Positions 8,356 through 18,264 of a DNA stretch of 64,000 nucleotides are shown piece by piece. The position numbers and the translations under genes are program-made. The notes below the pieces were generated by a model. It saw only the letters and a program-made list of their open reading frames with translations, ran no database searches and was not told the origin of the DNA. Position 1 is the first letter of the stretch, and each line of letters begins with the position of its first letter. The stretch comes from Gammaproteobacteria bacterium (lineage in GTDB: Bacteria; Pseudomonadota; Gammaproteobacteria; Pseudomonadales; Pseudohongiellaceae): the NCBI GenBank assembly GCA_030682575.1, contig JAUXNX010000025.1, forward strand, positions 22,400-86,399, read 5' to 3'.

Positions 8356-9774
8356 ATGACCAGCATTGATACACGAAACCAGGCGGATGAGCCTGCCATG
8401 CCTGTCACAACCCCTGGTGCCGCGTTGGCAGGGCCTGATGTCATGAAGAAAAATGGTGTGAAGAAGGTTTTCATCAAGACGCATGGCTGTCAGATGAACG
8501 AATACGATTCCTCGCGCATGCTGGATATGCTGCGGGAATCTCACGGCGCGGAGCTGGTGGGCACGCCAGAAGAGGCTGATTTGCTGCTCCTCAATACCTG
8601 TTCCATCCGCGAAAAGGCGCAGGAGAAGGTGTTCCATCAGTTGGGCCGCTGGAAATCCCTCAAGAAGAAGAATCCGAATCTGAAGATTGCCGTGGGTGGC
8701 TGCGTCGCCAGTCAGGAAGGCGCTGCCATCGGCAAGCGAGCGCCTTATGTGGATGTAGTGTTTGGCCCGCAGACCTTGCACAAATTGCCGCAGATGCTGC
8801 GTTCCGCAACCGGAAGCAACACCGTGGTTGACATCAGCTTCCCCGAAATCGAGAAATTCGATCGGCTGCCCGAACCACGTGTGGACGGCTGCGAAGCCTT
8901 CTTGACCGTGATGGAAGGGTGCAGCAAGTATTGTTCATTCTGTGTGGTCCCCTACACGCGTGGCGAGGAAGTGAGCCGTCCGCTGGACGATGTGCTGGCA
9001 GAAGCTGTGCATCTGGCCGGCCAGGGTGTGCGTGAAATCAACCTGCTGGGACAAAACGTCAACGCCTATCGCGGCCTCACTCATGATGGCAAGGTGACCG
9101 ACCTGGCAACCCTGATTCAGTACATATCAGCCGTAGAAGGTATTGGTCGTATTCGCTTCACCACTTCTCATCCCATGGAATTTTCCAGCAGTCTTATCGA
9201 GACGTATCGACACGTACCCACCCTTGTCGATCATCTGCACCTGCCGATCCAGAGTGGATCGGATCGGATACTGGCGGCCATGAAGCGTGGGCACACAGTG
9301 CTGGAGTACAAGTCGATCATCCGCAAACTCAAGGCGATCCGTCCCAACATCAGCCTCTCCTCGGATTTCATCGTTGGCTTTCCCGGCGAAACCCAGAAGG
9401 ATTTCGAGGACACCATGAATCTCATCATGGAGATCGGCTACGACACCTCCTTCAGTTTCATCTACAGCGCGCGCCCCGGTACTCCGGCGTCTGATTTGCC
9501 GGATACCACCTCCGAGCAGGAAAAGAAGCACCGTCTGGCGATCCTGCAGGCCCAGATCATCCAGCAGGCTTCTGCGATCAGCGAGGAGATGGTCGGCACG
9601 ACGCAGCGCATTCTGGTCACTGGCGTTTCCCGCAAGGACCCCGGAGAACTGCAAGGGCGCACCGAAAACAACAGGGTAGTGAACTTCCGCTGTGACGATA
9701 TCCGCCTGACGGGTCAGTTCGTGGACGTAAAGATCACCAAGGCTTACGTGAACTCCCTGGCGGGCAGCTTATAG
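8356..9774 (+). CDS. miaB: tRNA-2-methylthio-N6-dimethylallyladenosine synthase
   Basis: MiaB adds the methylthio group at position 37 of tRNAs that read UNN codons, using two 4Fe-4S clusters. This 472-aa protein shows the N-terminal [10 protein letters not shown] motif, the NTCSIREKA and VGGCVA cysteines of the first cluster, and the radical-SAM motif C189-SKY-C193-SF-C196. A C-terminal TRAM-like segment follows. The start is open to question: the MiaB core begins at ATG 8443, and the 29 residues before it from 8356 are not conserved. 8356 has GGAA about 10 bases upstream. The ybeZ-ybeY-corC group follows, which is standard synteny. Confidence 0.95.
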   Translation: MTSIDTRNQADEPAMPVTTPGAALAGPDVMKKNGVKKVFIKTHGCQMNEYDSSRMLDMLRESHGAELVGTPEEADLLLLNTCSIREKAQEKVFHQLGRWKSLKKKNPNLKIAVGGCVASQEGAAIGKRAPYVDVVFGPQTLHKLPQMLRSATGSNTVVDISFPEIEKFDRLPEPRVDGCEAFLTVMEGCSKYCSFCVVPYTRGEEVSRPLDDVLAEAVHLAGQGVREINLLGQNVNAYRGLTHDGKVTDLATLIQYISAVEGIGRIRFTTSHPMEFSSSLIETYRHVPTLVDHLHLPIQSGSDRILAAMKRGHTVLEYKSIIRKLKAIRPNISLSSDFIVGFPGETQKDFEDTMNLIMEIGYDTSFSFIYSARPGTPASDLPDTTSEQEKKHRLAILQAQIIQQASAISEEMVGTTQRILVTGVSRKDPGELQGRTENNRVVNFRCDDIRLTGQFVDVKITKAYVNSLAGSL

Positions 9775-9921
9775 TAGTTGCAGATTTTCAACGCTGAGCG
9801 CCATGGAAATGGCCTTGTCATGAAATAGTGCAAAGCTGCTTACATACTGCTATAGATTGGTATACTACCGGCACCTGAAAACCTGTATTTGTAACCTCAG
9901 GGAGGTTTATAAGCTGTCTTA

Positions 9922-10962
9922 ATGGCAACACAGAAATTTACCCAGCGGCTCGTTCTGGAGCCCGAAAACACACACCGTCTGGCCAATCTATGCGGCCATC
10001 TCAATGAACATCTGCAACAGATTGAGAAGTCGCTGACGCTTAAAATTCAGCATCGCGGCAACGAATTCAAGCTTTCCGGCTCGCAGAGCGCCGTGGAGAG
10101 CGGCAGCCGCATCCTGGACAAACTCTACCAGGCGACGACTACCGGGGATGGTGTCAATCCCGATCTCGTTCACCTCGTTCTCAAGGACAACGAACATAAT
10201 GCACCTGCCACGAACGAAGTCTTCCGCTACGACGTGGACAAACCCCTGATACTCAAGACACCAAACGTCTCAGTGAAGCCGCGCGGTCCACATCAGAAAG
10301 ACTATGTCGAATCCATCTACACACACGACATCAATTTCGGCATCGGCCCAGCCGGTACAGGCAAGACTTATCTGGCCGTGGCTTGTGCCGTCGAAGCCCT
10401 GATGCAGGATCGGGTTCAACGACTATTGCTGGTACGTCCTGCCGTCGAGGCTGGTGAAAAGCTCGGATTCCTGCCAGGCGACCTCACCCAGAAGATCGAC
10501 CCCTATCTGCGTCCACTCTACGATGCGCTCTATGAGATGCTCGGTGTAGAGCGTGTCGGCCGCCTGATTGAAAAGAATGTCATCGAAATTGCGCCGCTCG
10601 CTTACATGCGCGGACGCACACTCAATAACTCCTTCATCATCCTTGATGAAAGCCAGAACACCACGACATCTCAGATGAAGATGTTCCTGACCCGTCTTGG
10701 TTTTGGTTCCACGGCGGTTATCACGGGAGACGTGACCCAGATCGACCTCCCCAAGGGAACTCGCTCTGGTCTGATCGAAGTCACGCGAGTACTCAAGGAT
10801 GTGGAAGGTATCGCGTTTACGTGGTTCAACTCCAAGGATGTGGTAAGACACGCACTTGTACAACGGATCGTGGATGCCTATGACCGTTACGATCAACAGA
10901 ACATTGGCAAGTTGAGTGGCCAGGATGACTCCCAGGACAAGGGACATGATCGCGACGCTTGA
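9922..10962 (+). CDS. ybeZ: PhoH-like ATPase YbeZ
   Basis: This 346-aa cytoplasmic ATPase of the PhoH family has a Walker A motif at 142-149 (GPAGTGKT) and a Walker B region in FIILDESQN. An N-terminal domain of about 110 residues is typical of YbeZ. It partners YbeY in rRNA processing and ribosome quality control. A GGGAGG sequence upstream lies 17 bases from the ATG, which is long, so translation initiation may be inefficient. The last 17 bases overlap the start of ybeY, so the two are translationally coupled. A TATACT -10-like box lies at about 9859. Confidence 0.93.
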   Translation: MATQKFTQRLVLEPENTHRLANLCGHLNEHLQQIEKSLTLKIQHRGNEFKLSGSQSAVESGSRILDKLYQATTTGDGVNPDLVHLVLKDNEHNAPATNEVFRYDVDKPLILKTPNVSVKPRGPHQKDYVESIYTHDINFGIGPAGTGKTYLAVACAVEALMQDRVQRLLLVRPAVEAGEKLGFLPGDLTQKIDPYLRPLYDALYEMLGVERVGRLIEKNVIEIAPLAYMRGRTLNNSFIILDESQNTTTSQMKMFLTRLGFGSTAVITGDVTQIDLPKGTRSGLIEVTRVLKDVEGIAFTWFNSKDVVRHALVQRIVDAYDRYDQQNIGKLSGQDDSQDKGHDRDA

Positions 10963-11434
10963 TTTTGACAACGCATGCCCGCAGGCTGCTGTGCCGATGC
11001 AAGACGAGTTTCAGCGCTGGATCGAGTGTGCCCAGCAGCAGGCTGACGTTGCCACCAAACCTGTGAATATAGGCATTCGCATCGTGGACGAGATTGAATC
11101 TGCACAGCTCAATCGCGATTATCGTGGCAAGGATTATGCGACCAACGTGCTCTCGTTCAACAGCGATCTGCCCGAGTCGTTACTGAACGAACTCGACGAA
11201 ATACCACTTGGCGATCTGGCGATCTGCGCACCGGTTGTGCAGCGCGAGGCAGTAGAACAAGGTAAAACGTTGAACGCCCACTGGACTCATATGGTGGTGC
11301 ATGGGGTTCTGCATCTCAACGGTTTCGATCATGAGAATGATGACGACGCCGAACGGATGGAAGCTCTTGAAAAGGCCATCCTTGCCACTCTGGGAATTGC
11401 AGATCCCTATTTGGATATTGCAGTACAACAATAA
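10946..11434 (+). CDS. ybeY: Endoribonuclease YbeY (16S rRNA maturation)
   Basis: This 162-aa zinc metalloprotein has the signature [18 protein letters not shown] near its C-terminus (H-G-x-L-H-L-x-G-x-D-H), which holds three zinc-binding histidines. The central [14 protein letters not shown] block is also conserved. ATG at 10946 was chosen over an open frame from 10916 because AGGA is 8 bases upstream and the length then matches the family. YbeY trims the 3' end of 16S rRNA and takes part in 70S quality control. Confidence 0.93.
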   Translation: MIATLDFDNACPQAAVPMQDEFQRWIECAQQQADVATKPVNIGIRIVDEIESAQLNRDYRGKDYATNVLSFNSDLPESLLNELDEIPLGDLAICAPVVQREAVEQGKTLNAHWTHMVVHGVLHLNGFDHENDDDAERMEALEKAILATLGIADPYLDIAVQQ

Positions 11435-11481
11435 GGCTTCAGGAACATTCAGTTTTGTAACAGGCGGAGAAAGCCCCCGAA

Positions 11482-12372
11482 ATGGCAGACGACCAATCGA
11501 GCATCGATCCAAGACCGCGGTCCTGGATCGATAAAATAGCGCAAGTCTTCTCGGACGAGCCCACAGATACCAAGAGTCTTCTTGAGCTGTTGCGAAATGC
11601 CGAGCAGGATCATGTTCTCGACGCCGATGCGCTGGCGATCATCGAAGGTGCCCTGCAGGTTTCCAACATGCAGGTGCGGGAAATCATGATCCCACGCCCT
11701 CAGGTCATCACGGTTTCCGCCACCGATTCGCTGGACGAAGTTCTCAATGTGGTTGTTACCGCATCGCATTCACGCTTTCCGGTAGTGGGAGAGAATTCCG
11801 ACTCCGTAATCGGCATTCTTCTGGCCAAGGACATGCTGCCTTATTTGCTAAGCAAAGATCGCAACGAGTTTAATGTCAGGAACATGATGCGCCCTGCCAC
11901 CTTCGTGCCGGAAAGCAAAAGACTCAATGTTCTACTGAAAGAGTTTCGTGAAACCAGACACCATATGGCTATTGTCATTGACGAGTATGGCAGTGCTTGC
12001 GGCGTTGTGACCATTGAGGATGTTCTGGAGCAAATTGTTGGCGAAATCGATGACGAGTATGATGTCGACGATGAGAGTTTCATCAAGAAGATAGATGCCA
12101 CGAATTTCATCGTCAAAGCTCTCACCCCTATCGACGAATTCAACGAGTATTTCAAGTCCGAGTTCAGTGATCAGGACGTTGATACCATTGGTGGACTCGT
12201 GCTTCAGCAACTCAACCATATACCCGAACGCGACGAGAGCATCGATATCGGCATCTTCCATTTCACTGTTCTGAATGCTGACAGTCGTCAGATCCGCTTG
12301 CTGAAGATCAATACTGCAGAGCGCACCGCCGAGAACTCTGCTTCACGTCAATCCACGAAAGAGCAACCCTGA
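11482..12372 (+). CDS. corC: CBS-domain protein CorC (YbeX)
   Basis: This 296-aa protein has two CBS domains (about 65-190, beginning MIPRPQVITV and MMRPATFVPE) and a C-terminal CorC/HlyC transporter-associated domain (about 205-285). In E. coli, CorC/YbeX is linked to magnesium and cobalt efflux and to ribosome metabolism. It follows ybeY directly. In most relatives lnt (apolipoprotein N-acyltransferase) comes next, but here lptE follows 9 bases after the stop. Confidence 0.93.
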   Translation: MADDQSSIDPRPRSWIDKIAQVFSDEPTDTKSLLELLRNAEQDHVLDADALAIIEGALQVSNMQVREIMIPRPQVITVSATDSLDEVLNVVVTASHSRFPVVGENSDSVIGILLAKDMLPYLLSKDRNEFNVRNMMRPATFVPESKRLNVLLKEFRETRHHMAIVIDEYGSACGVVTIEDVLEQIVGEIDDEYDVDDESFIKKIDATNFIVKALTPIDEFNEYFKSEFSDQDVDTIGGLVLQQLNHIPERDESIDIGIFHFTVLNADSRQIRLLKINTAERTAENSASRQSTKEQP

Positions 12373-12381
12373 GAACAGAGC

Positions 12382-12891
12382 ATGCAGCATATTCGTCATT
12401 ACACAGCAGTTCTTTGCATGTCACTTGTACTGGCAGGATGTGGTTTCGCACTGCGCGGCAGCGAGCAAACGGCCATGCCAATCACCACAGTGGAATTGCG
12501 CGCTATGCAACAGAATAGCCCCTTCATGCAGCAACTGCGCGACGCACTTGCCAATGCCGATGTATCCACCAGCCCTGCTGGCGGATCAGCCACTTATATT
12601 CTCAGTGTAGGGGAGGAACAGACAAGTACGCGCACAGCATCAGTAAACAGCAGAGCACGAGCCGCACAGTACGACTTGCAACTCGCGGTCAGTGTGCAAC
12701 TGGACGGTGCTGGCATAACTGTTTTCGGACCAGAAACACTCTCTGTGCAAAGAAGCTACTATGAGGACATTGCCAACATTGCCGGCAGTAATGAAGAAAT
12801 GGAGTTGTTGCGCACAGAGATGCGTCGAGAGCTGGTTGAGCAGTTACTGCGCAGATTGCGTGTGGCGGCAAACAGCGCAACCTCGCAATAG
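12382..12891 (+). CDS. lptE: LPS-assembly lipoprotein LptE
   Basis: This 169-aa lipoprotein has a signal peptide ending in the lipobox L-A-G-C (cysteine about 20) followed by GFALRGS, the hallmark start of mature LptE. It plugs the LptD barrel in the outer membrane and helps lipopolysaccharide reach the cell surface. It is followed by holA after 17 bases, as in many gammaproteobacteria. leuS, which normally precedes lptE, is absent from this position. Confidence 0.92.
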   Translation: MQHIRHYTAVLCMSLVLAGCGFALRGSEQTAMPITTVELRAMQQNSPFMQQLRDALANADVSTSPAGGSATYILSVGEEQTSTRTASVNSRARAAQYDLQLAVSVQLDGAGITVFGPETLSVQRSYYEDIANIAGSNEEMELLRTEMRRELVEQLLRRLRVAANSATSQ

Positions 12892-12908
12892 AATCCAGAG
12901 GCAATCGT

Positions 12909-13964
12909 ATGCAGATCAACTCCGACCAGCTCAGTGCTCACCTGCAAAAGAAACTGCACTCACTGTATTGGATCGCGGGTGATGATGTATTGCTGGTACA
13001 GGAAGCGCTTGACCGTTTGCGCAGCCGTTGTCGACAAGAAGGCTTCACCGAGTGGGATCTGTTCTTTATTGAGCGCAGCTTCAACTGGCAGACGATGCTG
13101 CAATCAGGCAACAGCCTCTCATTGTTCTCCGACAGGAAAATCATCGAGCTGCGACTACTGACACCGAAGCTGGAAGAAGCGGGACGCGATGCTGTGCAGC
13201 AGTATCTTGCATCACCGAATCCGGACAATATCCTGATCATCGTCAGCCCAAAGCTGGAGTACAGTGCCCTGAGCACCAAGTGGTTCAAGGCCATCGAAAC
13301 AGCCGGCGTCTTCGTGCAGGTGTGGCCAGTTGATGCCAGTGGGCTACCGCGCTGGATTGCCACGCGCCTGGTCAGTCATGGATTGAATGCAGGGGAGGAA
13401 GCTATCTCCCTGCTCTGTGAAAAGGTGGAAGGTAATCTGTTGGCAGCCAATCAGGAAATCGAGAAGCTGCGTGTGCTCACTGGCGCTTCTCCCAACAACA
13501 GAATACATATCGATACAAAACACATCATGACGCTGGTGGCAGACAGCTCTCGCTACAATGTCTTCAATCTGATCGATGCGGCGCTTGTGGGCGATGCCAG
13601 ACGCTGCCTCAAGATCGTCAATGGCCTGCGCTCGGAGGGCAGCGAACCTCTGAGCATTCTCGGCATGATCACGCGGGAGCTGCGCAGTCTCATTGCCGTC
13701 GCGACTCGCATGGCCAGCGGTCAGAACGCGTCCAGCGCAATGCAGAAAGAAGGTATCCGCAAAACTCACGAAGGTCCGGTAAGTCGAGCTGTTGAACGCC
13801 ACAATCTAGCAACGCTGGAAGGCTTGCTTCAACAAGCGAGAACGGTCGATATGGCAGTCAAAGGGTTAACCAAAGCGGATCCGTGGACGGAGCTCAACAC
13901 ACTTCTGCTCACACTTGGCGGCACCCGCCTCTGCACCGACGGCTTCTCTTCAGACTACCGATAG
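12909..13964 (+). CDS. holA: DNA polymerase III subunit delta
   Basis: This 351-aa subunit of the clamp loader opens the beta sliding clamp. The N-terminal AAA-like domain begins LYWIAGDDVLLVQEALDRLR, a form of the conserved 'L-x-G-D-E/D-x-L-L' motif; delta has no functional ATP site, as expected. The middle DSSRYNVFNLIDAAL and C-terminal helical collar segments are recognisable. AGAGG precedes the ATG at 7 bases. It ends the plus-strand run that starts at ybeZ. Confidence 0.93.
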   Translation: MQINSDQLSAHLQKKLHSLYWIAGDDVLLVQEALDRLRSRCRQEGFTEWDLFFIERSFNWQTMLQSGNSLSLFSDRKIIELRLLTPKLEEAGRDAVQQYLASPNPDNILIIVSPKLEYSALSTKWFKAIETAGVFVQVWPVDASGLPRWIATRLVSHGLNAGEEAISLLCEKVEGNLLAANQEIEKLRVLTGASPNNRIHIDTKHIMTLVADSSRYNVFNLIDAALVGDARRCLKIVNGLRSEGSEPLSILGMITRELRSLIAVATRMASGQNASSAMQKEGIRKTHEGPVSRAVERHNLATLEGLLQQARTVDMAVKGLTKADPWTELNTLLLTLGGTRLCTDGFSSDYR

Positions 13965-14054
13965 CCACCCGCGTTGTGTCATCATGATCTCTCATGACCG
14001 TTAGTCTGCGGTACCATCGACAACGGTCACCTTGATTGGAATGGAGCACTCAGT

Positions 14055-16478
14055 ATGTCATCGCTTATGCAAACCCTCGTAGTTCTCGCGCTGATCTGGG
14101 TGTTTGCCTATCGCCGAGCTCACATGGGCACGATCCTCATCAGCATCGCTGCTGCACTTCTGGCCATGACATGGTATGGCGGCATTGCCTGGTTGCTGTG
14201 GCTCGCACTGGCTGTTGTCGCCTTCTTCTACTTCGAAGACAATTTCCGGCGCGAGAAATTGACGAAGCCCGTCTATAAGTTCTTTCAGGGCGTCCTCCCC
14301 CCCATGAGTGAAACGGAGCAGGAGGCACTCGAGGCTGGCGACACCTGGTGGGAAGCCGATCTGTTCAAAGGTGCTCCAGACTGGAAGAAATGGCTGGCCA
14401 TTCCTTTTCCCACCTTGTCCCAGGCTGAGGAAGATTTTCTGAACAATCAGACTGAACAACTGTGTCAGATGCTCAATGACTGGAACATCGTGCACATCGA
14501 CAAAGATCTGTCGAAGGAAGCATGGGAATTTCTCAAGAAAGAGAAATTCTTCGGCATGATCATTCCTGAAGAATATGGCGGACTGGGGTTCTCAGCCCTT
14601 GCCCACTCCACTGTGGTAACCAAGATTGCAACCCGCAGTTGCAGTGCAGCGGTGACCGCCATGGTACCGAACTCGCTTGGTCCGGCCGAGCTTTTGATGA
14701 AATATGGTACCGAGGCACAACGCCAGCACTATCTGCCGCGTCTCGCCTGTGGTGAAGACATCCCCTGCTTCGCACTTACTGGCCCGGAAGCCGGCAGTGA
14801 CGCAGGAGCCATGACGGACACCGGTATCGTTTGCATGGGAGAGTTTGAAGGCAAGCAGTGCCTCGGCCTGTCGCTGACGTGGAACAAGCGCTATATCACC
14901 CTCGCCCCCGTCGCGACCGTGGTCGGACTTGCCTTCAAGATGGTCGACCCTGATCACCTGTTGAGTGATGTCGAAGAGCGCGGCATCACCGTCGCACTCA
15001 TTCCTGCCGCGCATCCCGGTGTTCAGATCGGCAATCGTCATTTCCCTATGGGTATGACTTTCATGAACGGACCCACTCGAGGCGAGAACGTTTTCATCCC
15101 TCTGGAATGGATCATCGGTGGTGTCGAACATGCAGGTCAGGGCTGGCGTATGCTGGTGGAGTGCCTCTCCGAAGGCCGAGCCATATCGCTGCCGGCCCTG
15201 AGTACTGCCACCGGCAAACTATGCTATCGAATGACCGGTGCCTACGCCCGCATCCGCTCACAATTCAATCTGGCGATCGGTAATTTCGAAGGAGTCGAGG
15301 AGGCACTGGCCAGAATTGCCGGACATGCCTACCAGTTGGAGGCAACCCGGATAGTGACGGCGGGTGCCGTCGACAGCCACATCAAACCTTCAGTGGTCTC
15401 GGCCATCGCCAAATACCACATGACGGAAAAATCGCGCTCTGTCATCCAGGATGCTATGGATGTGCATGCAGGCAGAGGGTTGATCATGGGTCCGGCGAAT
15501 TATCTGGCGCATGCCTACATGAGCATGCCAATTGGCATAACGGTTGAAGGTGCGAATATTCTTACACGCAATCTTATGATTTTCGGACAGGGAGCTGTGC
15601 GCTGCCACCCTTTTGTCGCCCGCGAAATGCAAGCGGCAAAGAACCCCGATGCCGAGGCGGGTCTGCGAGACTTCGACAGCCTGATCTTCAGACACTTCGG
15701 ATACGGCATCAGCAATTTTGTCCGTACACTCTCTCTCGGCATCAGTGCCGGGCTTGCTGCAGGACGCCCGGTCAAAGACGCAACAGGATGCTACTACCAG
15801 CAGCTTACTCGGATGAGCTCTGCACTGGCGCTGGTATCCGACATCTCCATGTTGATGTTCGGCGGTGAGCTCAAGCGTAAAGAAAGACTCTCGGCGCGTC
15901 TGGGCGATGTACTGAGTCAGCTTTATCTGGCATCCACAGCACTCAGATACTACGAAAGCAACGGCAGAGATGCAGCAGAACTACCATATGTTAAATGGAA
16001 TCTGCAACTCTCCCTGTATCATTGCCAGTGCGCCCTAAATGAGTTCTTCGACAATCTTCCCAATCGCGTCGTCGCGACTATTCTCAAGAAAGTAGTTTTC
16101 CCATGGGGAGATGCCTACCGCCGCCCCGACGACAGACTCGATCACGAACTGGTACAAACAATGTGGAGCGACACGGAAATACGCAAACGCATCACACGCT
16201 ACACGTTCATTGGTAACAGCGAGAAGGATGCCGCATTCGTGATCGAAGATGCATTCAGGAAAATCACTGCCAACAAACCAATACGTGACAATATTCGCGC
16301 CGCCATCAAACAGGGTCGACTGACCAACACGTCAACACTGGAGGCGACTGTAGCGGAAGCTGTGAGCAAAGGGGTGTGCAGTGTCAGAGACTCCGAAGAC
16401 TATGTTGAGGCGGAACGCGCAAGAGATCATGCAATCCAGGTGGATGAACACATATCACTGCAATTCTCCAGAACCTGA
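14055..16478 (+). CDS. fadE: Membrane-associated acyl-CoA dehydrogenase FadE
   Basis: This 807-aa enzyme makes the first oxidation of fatty acyl-CoA in beta-oxidation. Two hydrophobic helices at the N-terminus (about 5-20 and 26-55) anchor it, as in E. coli FadE (814 aa). The dehydrogenase core has FALTGPEAGSDAGAM in the FAD-contact region and DVHAGRGLIMGPANYLA near the active site, followed by the FadE-specific C-terminal domain. GGAG precedes the ATG at 8 bases. It is transcribed alone and convergently with a small DUF4404 gene. Confidence 0.94.
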   Translation: MSSLMQTLVVLALIWVFAYRRAHMGTILISIAAALLAMTWYGGIAWLLWLALAVVAFFYFEDNFRREKLTKPVYKFFQGVLPPMSETEQEALEAGDTWWEADLFKGAPDWKKWLAIPFPTLSQAEEDFLNNQTEQLCQMLNDWNIVHIDKDLSKEAWEFLKKEKFFGMIIPEEYGGLGFSALAHSTVVTKIATRSCSAAVTAMVPNSLGPAELLMKYGTEAQRQHYLPRLACGEDIPCFALTGPEAGSDAGAMTDTGIVCMGEFEGKQCLGLSLTWNKRYITLAPVATVVGLAFKMVDPDHLLSDVEERGITVALIPAAHPGVQIGNRHFPMGMTFMNGPTRGENVFIPLEWIIGGVEHAGQGWRMLVECLSEGRAISLPALSTATGKLCYRMTGAYARIRSQFNLAIGNFEGVEEALARIAGHAYQLEATRIVTAGAVDSHIKPSVVSAIAKYHMTEKSRSVIQDAMDVHAGRGLIMGPANYLAHAYMSMPIGITVEGANILTRNLMIFGQGAVRCHPFVAREMQAAKNPDAEAGLRDFDSLIFRHFGYGISNFVRTLSLGISAGLAAGRPVKDATGCYYQQLTRMSSALALVSDISMLMFGGELKRKERLSARLGDVLSQLYLASTALRYYESNGRDAAELPYVKWNLQLSLYHCQCALNEFFDNLPNRVVATILKKVVFPWGDAYRRPDDRLDHELVQTMWSDTEIRKRITRYTFIGNSEKDAAFVIEDAFRKITANKPIRDNIRAAIKQGRLTNTSTLEATVAEAVSKGVCSVRDSEDYVEAERARDHAIQVDEHISLQFSRT

Positions 16479-16532
16479 TGAGTGCTCGACAACTGCCCTG
16501 AACGCCAGTATGGATGTCAGGCGTCACCGCAT

Positions 16533-16790
16533 CTAGATTCCGATGCGACCCAGGCTGTCTATCAATTCACGAATAATTCGCTCGGCAACGGGGTGATTTG
16601 CCGCAAATCTGGCCTCCAGAGCAATCGCATCGTCCAGCACAGGACTATTGACGTCCTCGGCCGATGCGATGAATGTTTCGATGTCGTTATCCAGCTTTTT
16701 GACCATTTCCAGGGTTTCATCATCCACCTGCTCCGTCTCGGCAAGCGCCTTCTGCAACTGATTCAATAAATTTTTAATATTTTCGCTCAA
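16533..16790 (-). CDS. DUF4404 family small protein
   Basis: This 85-aa protein of heptad-like helices (LSENIKNLLNQLQKALAETEQVDDETLEMVKKLDNDI in overlapping parts) ends in ANHPVAERIIRELIDSLGRIGI, which matches the DUF4404 pattern. The start is TTG at 16790, preceded by GGGAGAG at 5 bases. The frame is open to 16949, but the extra N-terminal residues look random. The function is unknown. A palindrome overlaps its probable promoter. Confidence 0.72.
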   Translation of the reverse strand: MSENIKNLLNQLQKALAETEQVDDETLEMVKKLDNDIETFIASAEDVNSPVLDDAIALEARFAANHPVAERIIRELIDSLGRIGI

Positions 16791-16809
16791 GTATTCTCTC
16801 CCAATGCCG

Positions 16810-16829
16810 ATACTGTTTAATGACAGTAT
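16810..16829 (-). promoter_or_regulatory. Candidate operator over the DUF4404 promoter
   Basis: ATACTGT (16810-16816) and ACAGTAT (16823-16829) are perfect inverted arms with a 6-base spacer. On the minus strand the right arm gives TATACT, a good -10 box, placed about 30 bases before the TTG start. It resembles a LexA box, but the spacer is 6 rather than 8 bases, so LexA is unlikely. The rest of 16830-17017 holds a short GC hairpin (16884-16903) and nothing else clear. Confidence 0.4.
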
Positions 16830-17017
16830 AAAGCGCATCTCTACAGTTGTTGTGTTACGTCTGTAGTCTGACCCAATGCGGATGCTTTGCGCAAGCGCGA
16901 AGCAAATCTGCAGGCGAAGTATTGCCACGCAGCATGAAATGCCGCCCAATCAAACGCTCCCTAATTCAATCGGGCAGCATCAGCGCGTGCTCTTCAGTTC
17001 TCTACCCTGTGTAGATT

Positions 17018-17644
17018 CTACAATTCAGCCTGTCTTAATTCCCTGCTGTATGCGCGTTCCTTGAGACGTCTGTTGAAACGCTTTTCTCTGTTCTTGTATT
17101 CCATCCAGTACCTTGGAATGTTAAGCACCATCTGCCAGCGAGTTGTATAGCTTACACGGATAGTAGAGTGACTCTGGCTGCCGGCCATCAACATGGGCGG
17201 GCCTTCATATAAAAGTTCCGGACTGGTGAGATTGTGGATGTTTTTTACGTTGCCGTTACGTAGATCAGCCATCAACAGTACGTAATTTTTCCTGGTCATG
17301 AAAACGTCCCACATCATGTGAATCCAGATGCGGAAATAATCAATCGCGGATTTCAAGGTGACGCTGATCCACACACCGTTGACCTCCATCATTTCGTATT
17401 GATCGTTCTTGAAAAACTCATGCTGCGCTTTAACACTATCAGGAACAAACATTAAACTTCTGAACTCCGGCTTGGTGACGAGCATGTAGCCGCCAACCAT
17501 TTCCTCACCCTTGAATACTCCGATCATTTTGCTGCGCATCGAGTAATCGTAGGGCAATTTCACCCCCACGAAACCTTCAAATTTACCGAGGTATTTCTCT
17601 ATTTCATTTTCTGTGGTCAGGGTCTTGAACTTGATCGCTTCCAT
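17018..17644 (-). CDS. Uncharacterised protein, possibly acyltransferase-like
   Basis: This 208-aa protein is not recognised with confidence. The strand pattern around VGVKLPYDYSMRSKMIGVFKGEEMVGGYMLVTKPEFRSL (split reading) resembles the core of an N-acyltransferase fold, where a GEEMVGGYML strand would follow the central sheet. The C-terminus is strongly basic (NREKRFNRRLKERAYSREL). ATG at 17644 was chosen because AGGA lies 8 bases upstream; an open frame continues to 17692. A GTAGGAA/TTCCTAC palindrome sits just upstream. It is divergent from a cyclase-like membrane protein gene. Confidence 0.55.
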   Translation of the reverse strand: MEAIKFKTLTTENEIEKYLGKFEGFVGVKLPYDYSMRSKMIGVFKGEEMVGGYMLVTKPEFRSLMFVPDSVKAQHEFFKNDQYEMMEVNGVWISVTLKSAIDYFRIWIHMMWDVFMTRKNYVLLMADLRNGNVKNIHNLTSPELLYEGPPMLMAGSQSHSTIRVSYTTRWQMVLNIPRYWMEYKNREKRFNRRLKERAYSRELRQAEL

Positions 17645-17658
17645 TTTTTTCATCCTGG

Positions 17659-17674
17659 GTAGGAACATTCCTAC
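17659..17674. promoter_or_regulatory. GTAGGAA-N2-TTCCTAC palindrome
   Basis: These are seven-base perfect arms with a CA centre, placed 15 bases before the start codon of the uncharacterised gene, so it spans the region just upstream of the ribosome-binding site. It could be an operator, an RNA hairpin, or a degenerate REP-type unit, because GTAGGA/TCCTAC arms also occur at 44234-44273. Confidence 0.4.
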
Positions 17675-18051
17675 AAGTTGAATACAACACATCCATACTC
17701 AATTGAGTACACGCCTTTTGCAGCGCACCACTATCCGAATCAGGCAGGAAATCGGTGCAATGCAGGGGGCAGTGTAATCCACAAGATTGGTGAATTAAAC
17801 AGCAAACTGATGTGCGTTCCAGATGATGAGATGGATGTCGGACGACGAGGATTCGATGGGCTCGTTATGACAATGTCGATGCTGGGGAGTCGGCTTTCTC
17901 CGGCGGACAAAGTCAATGCGGATATTCCACGCATGACTTCAAAGCGACATAGAACTCTGCTAATGACAAGCGGGCTTCCGTGGTCATTGACCGACTTGTC
18001 AGCGCCATCACACCGACACCGCATCACATCACCAGGCACTCTTTCCCAGCA

Positions 18052-18093
18052 GCCAACTGCCAGTTGGCAGCGCTGACATCACGAATATCGTGA
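18052..18093. promoter_or_regulatory. Two inverted repeats upstream of the cyclase-like gene
   Basis: GCCAACT-GCC-AGTTGGC (18052-18068) and TCACGA-ATA-TCGTGA (18079-18093) stand 25-26 bases centre to centre, upstream of a good promoter (18133-18160). Paired palindromes in this position are typical of repressor or activator sites. The regulator is unknown. The remaining part of the 620-base gene-free stretch (17645-18264) shows no further conserved feature. Confidence 0.4.
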
Positions 18094-18132
18094 CCCAGCT
18101 CCATAAATTCAACATGTTGATATATAACAGAA

Positions 18133-18160
18133 TTGCCCGATGATGCTATTACTGTATAAT
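18133..18160 (+). promoter_or_regulatory. Predicted sigma-70 promoter of the cyclase-like gene
   Basis: TTGCCC (18133-18138), a 16-base spacer and a perfect TATAAT (18155-18160). Transcription would begin near 18167, leaving a leader of about 100 bases before the ATG at 18265. Confidence 0.55.
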
Positions 18161-18264
18161 CACGCCACTCTCTGGAGTCCTCTGGTTTCAAACCACCACT
18201 GGAAGGTGACGGGTCAGAGTCCATATGGCATGGATCATTGTTATGCGTGGACAAAAAAACATAC

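Noticed and set aside
16810..16829. LexA box
   Set aside because: CTGT and ACAG are separated by 6 rather than 8 bases.
17659..17674. LuxR/quorum-sensing box
   Set aside because: The palindrome is shorter than lux boxes (about 20 bases) and no luxR or luxI gene is nearby. The similarity is limited to GTAGGA.
17678..18076. Possible gene of 132 codons between the divergent pair
   Set aside because: It has no ribosome-binding site, an unnatural residue composition and overlaps palindromic sites. I treat the stretch as regulatory.
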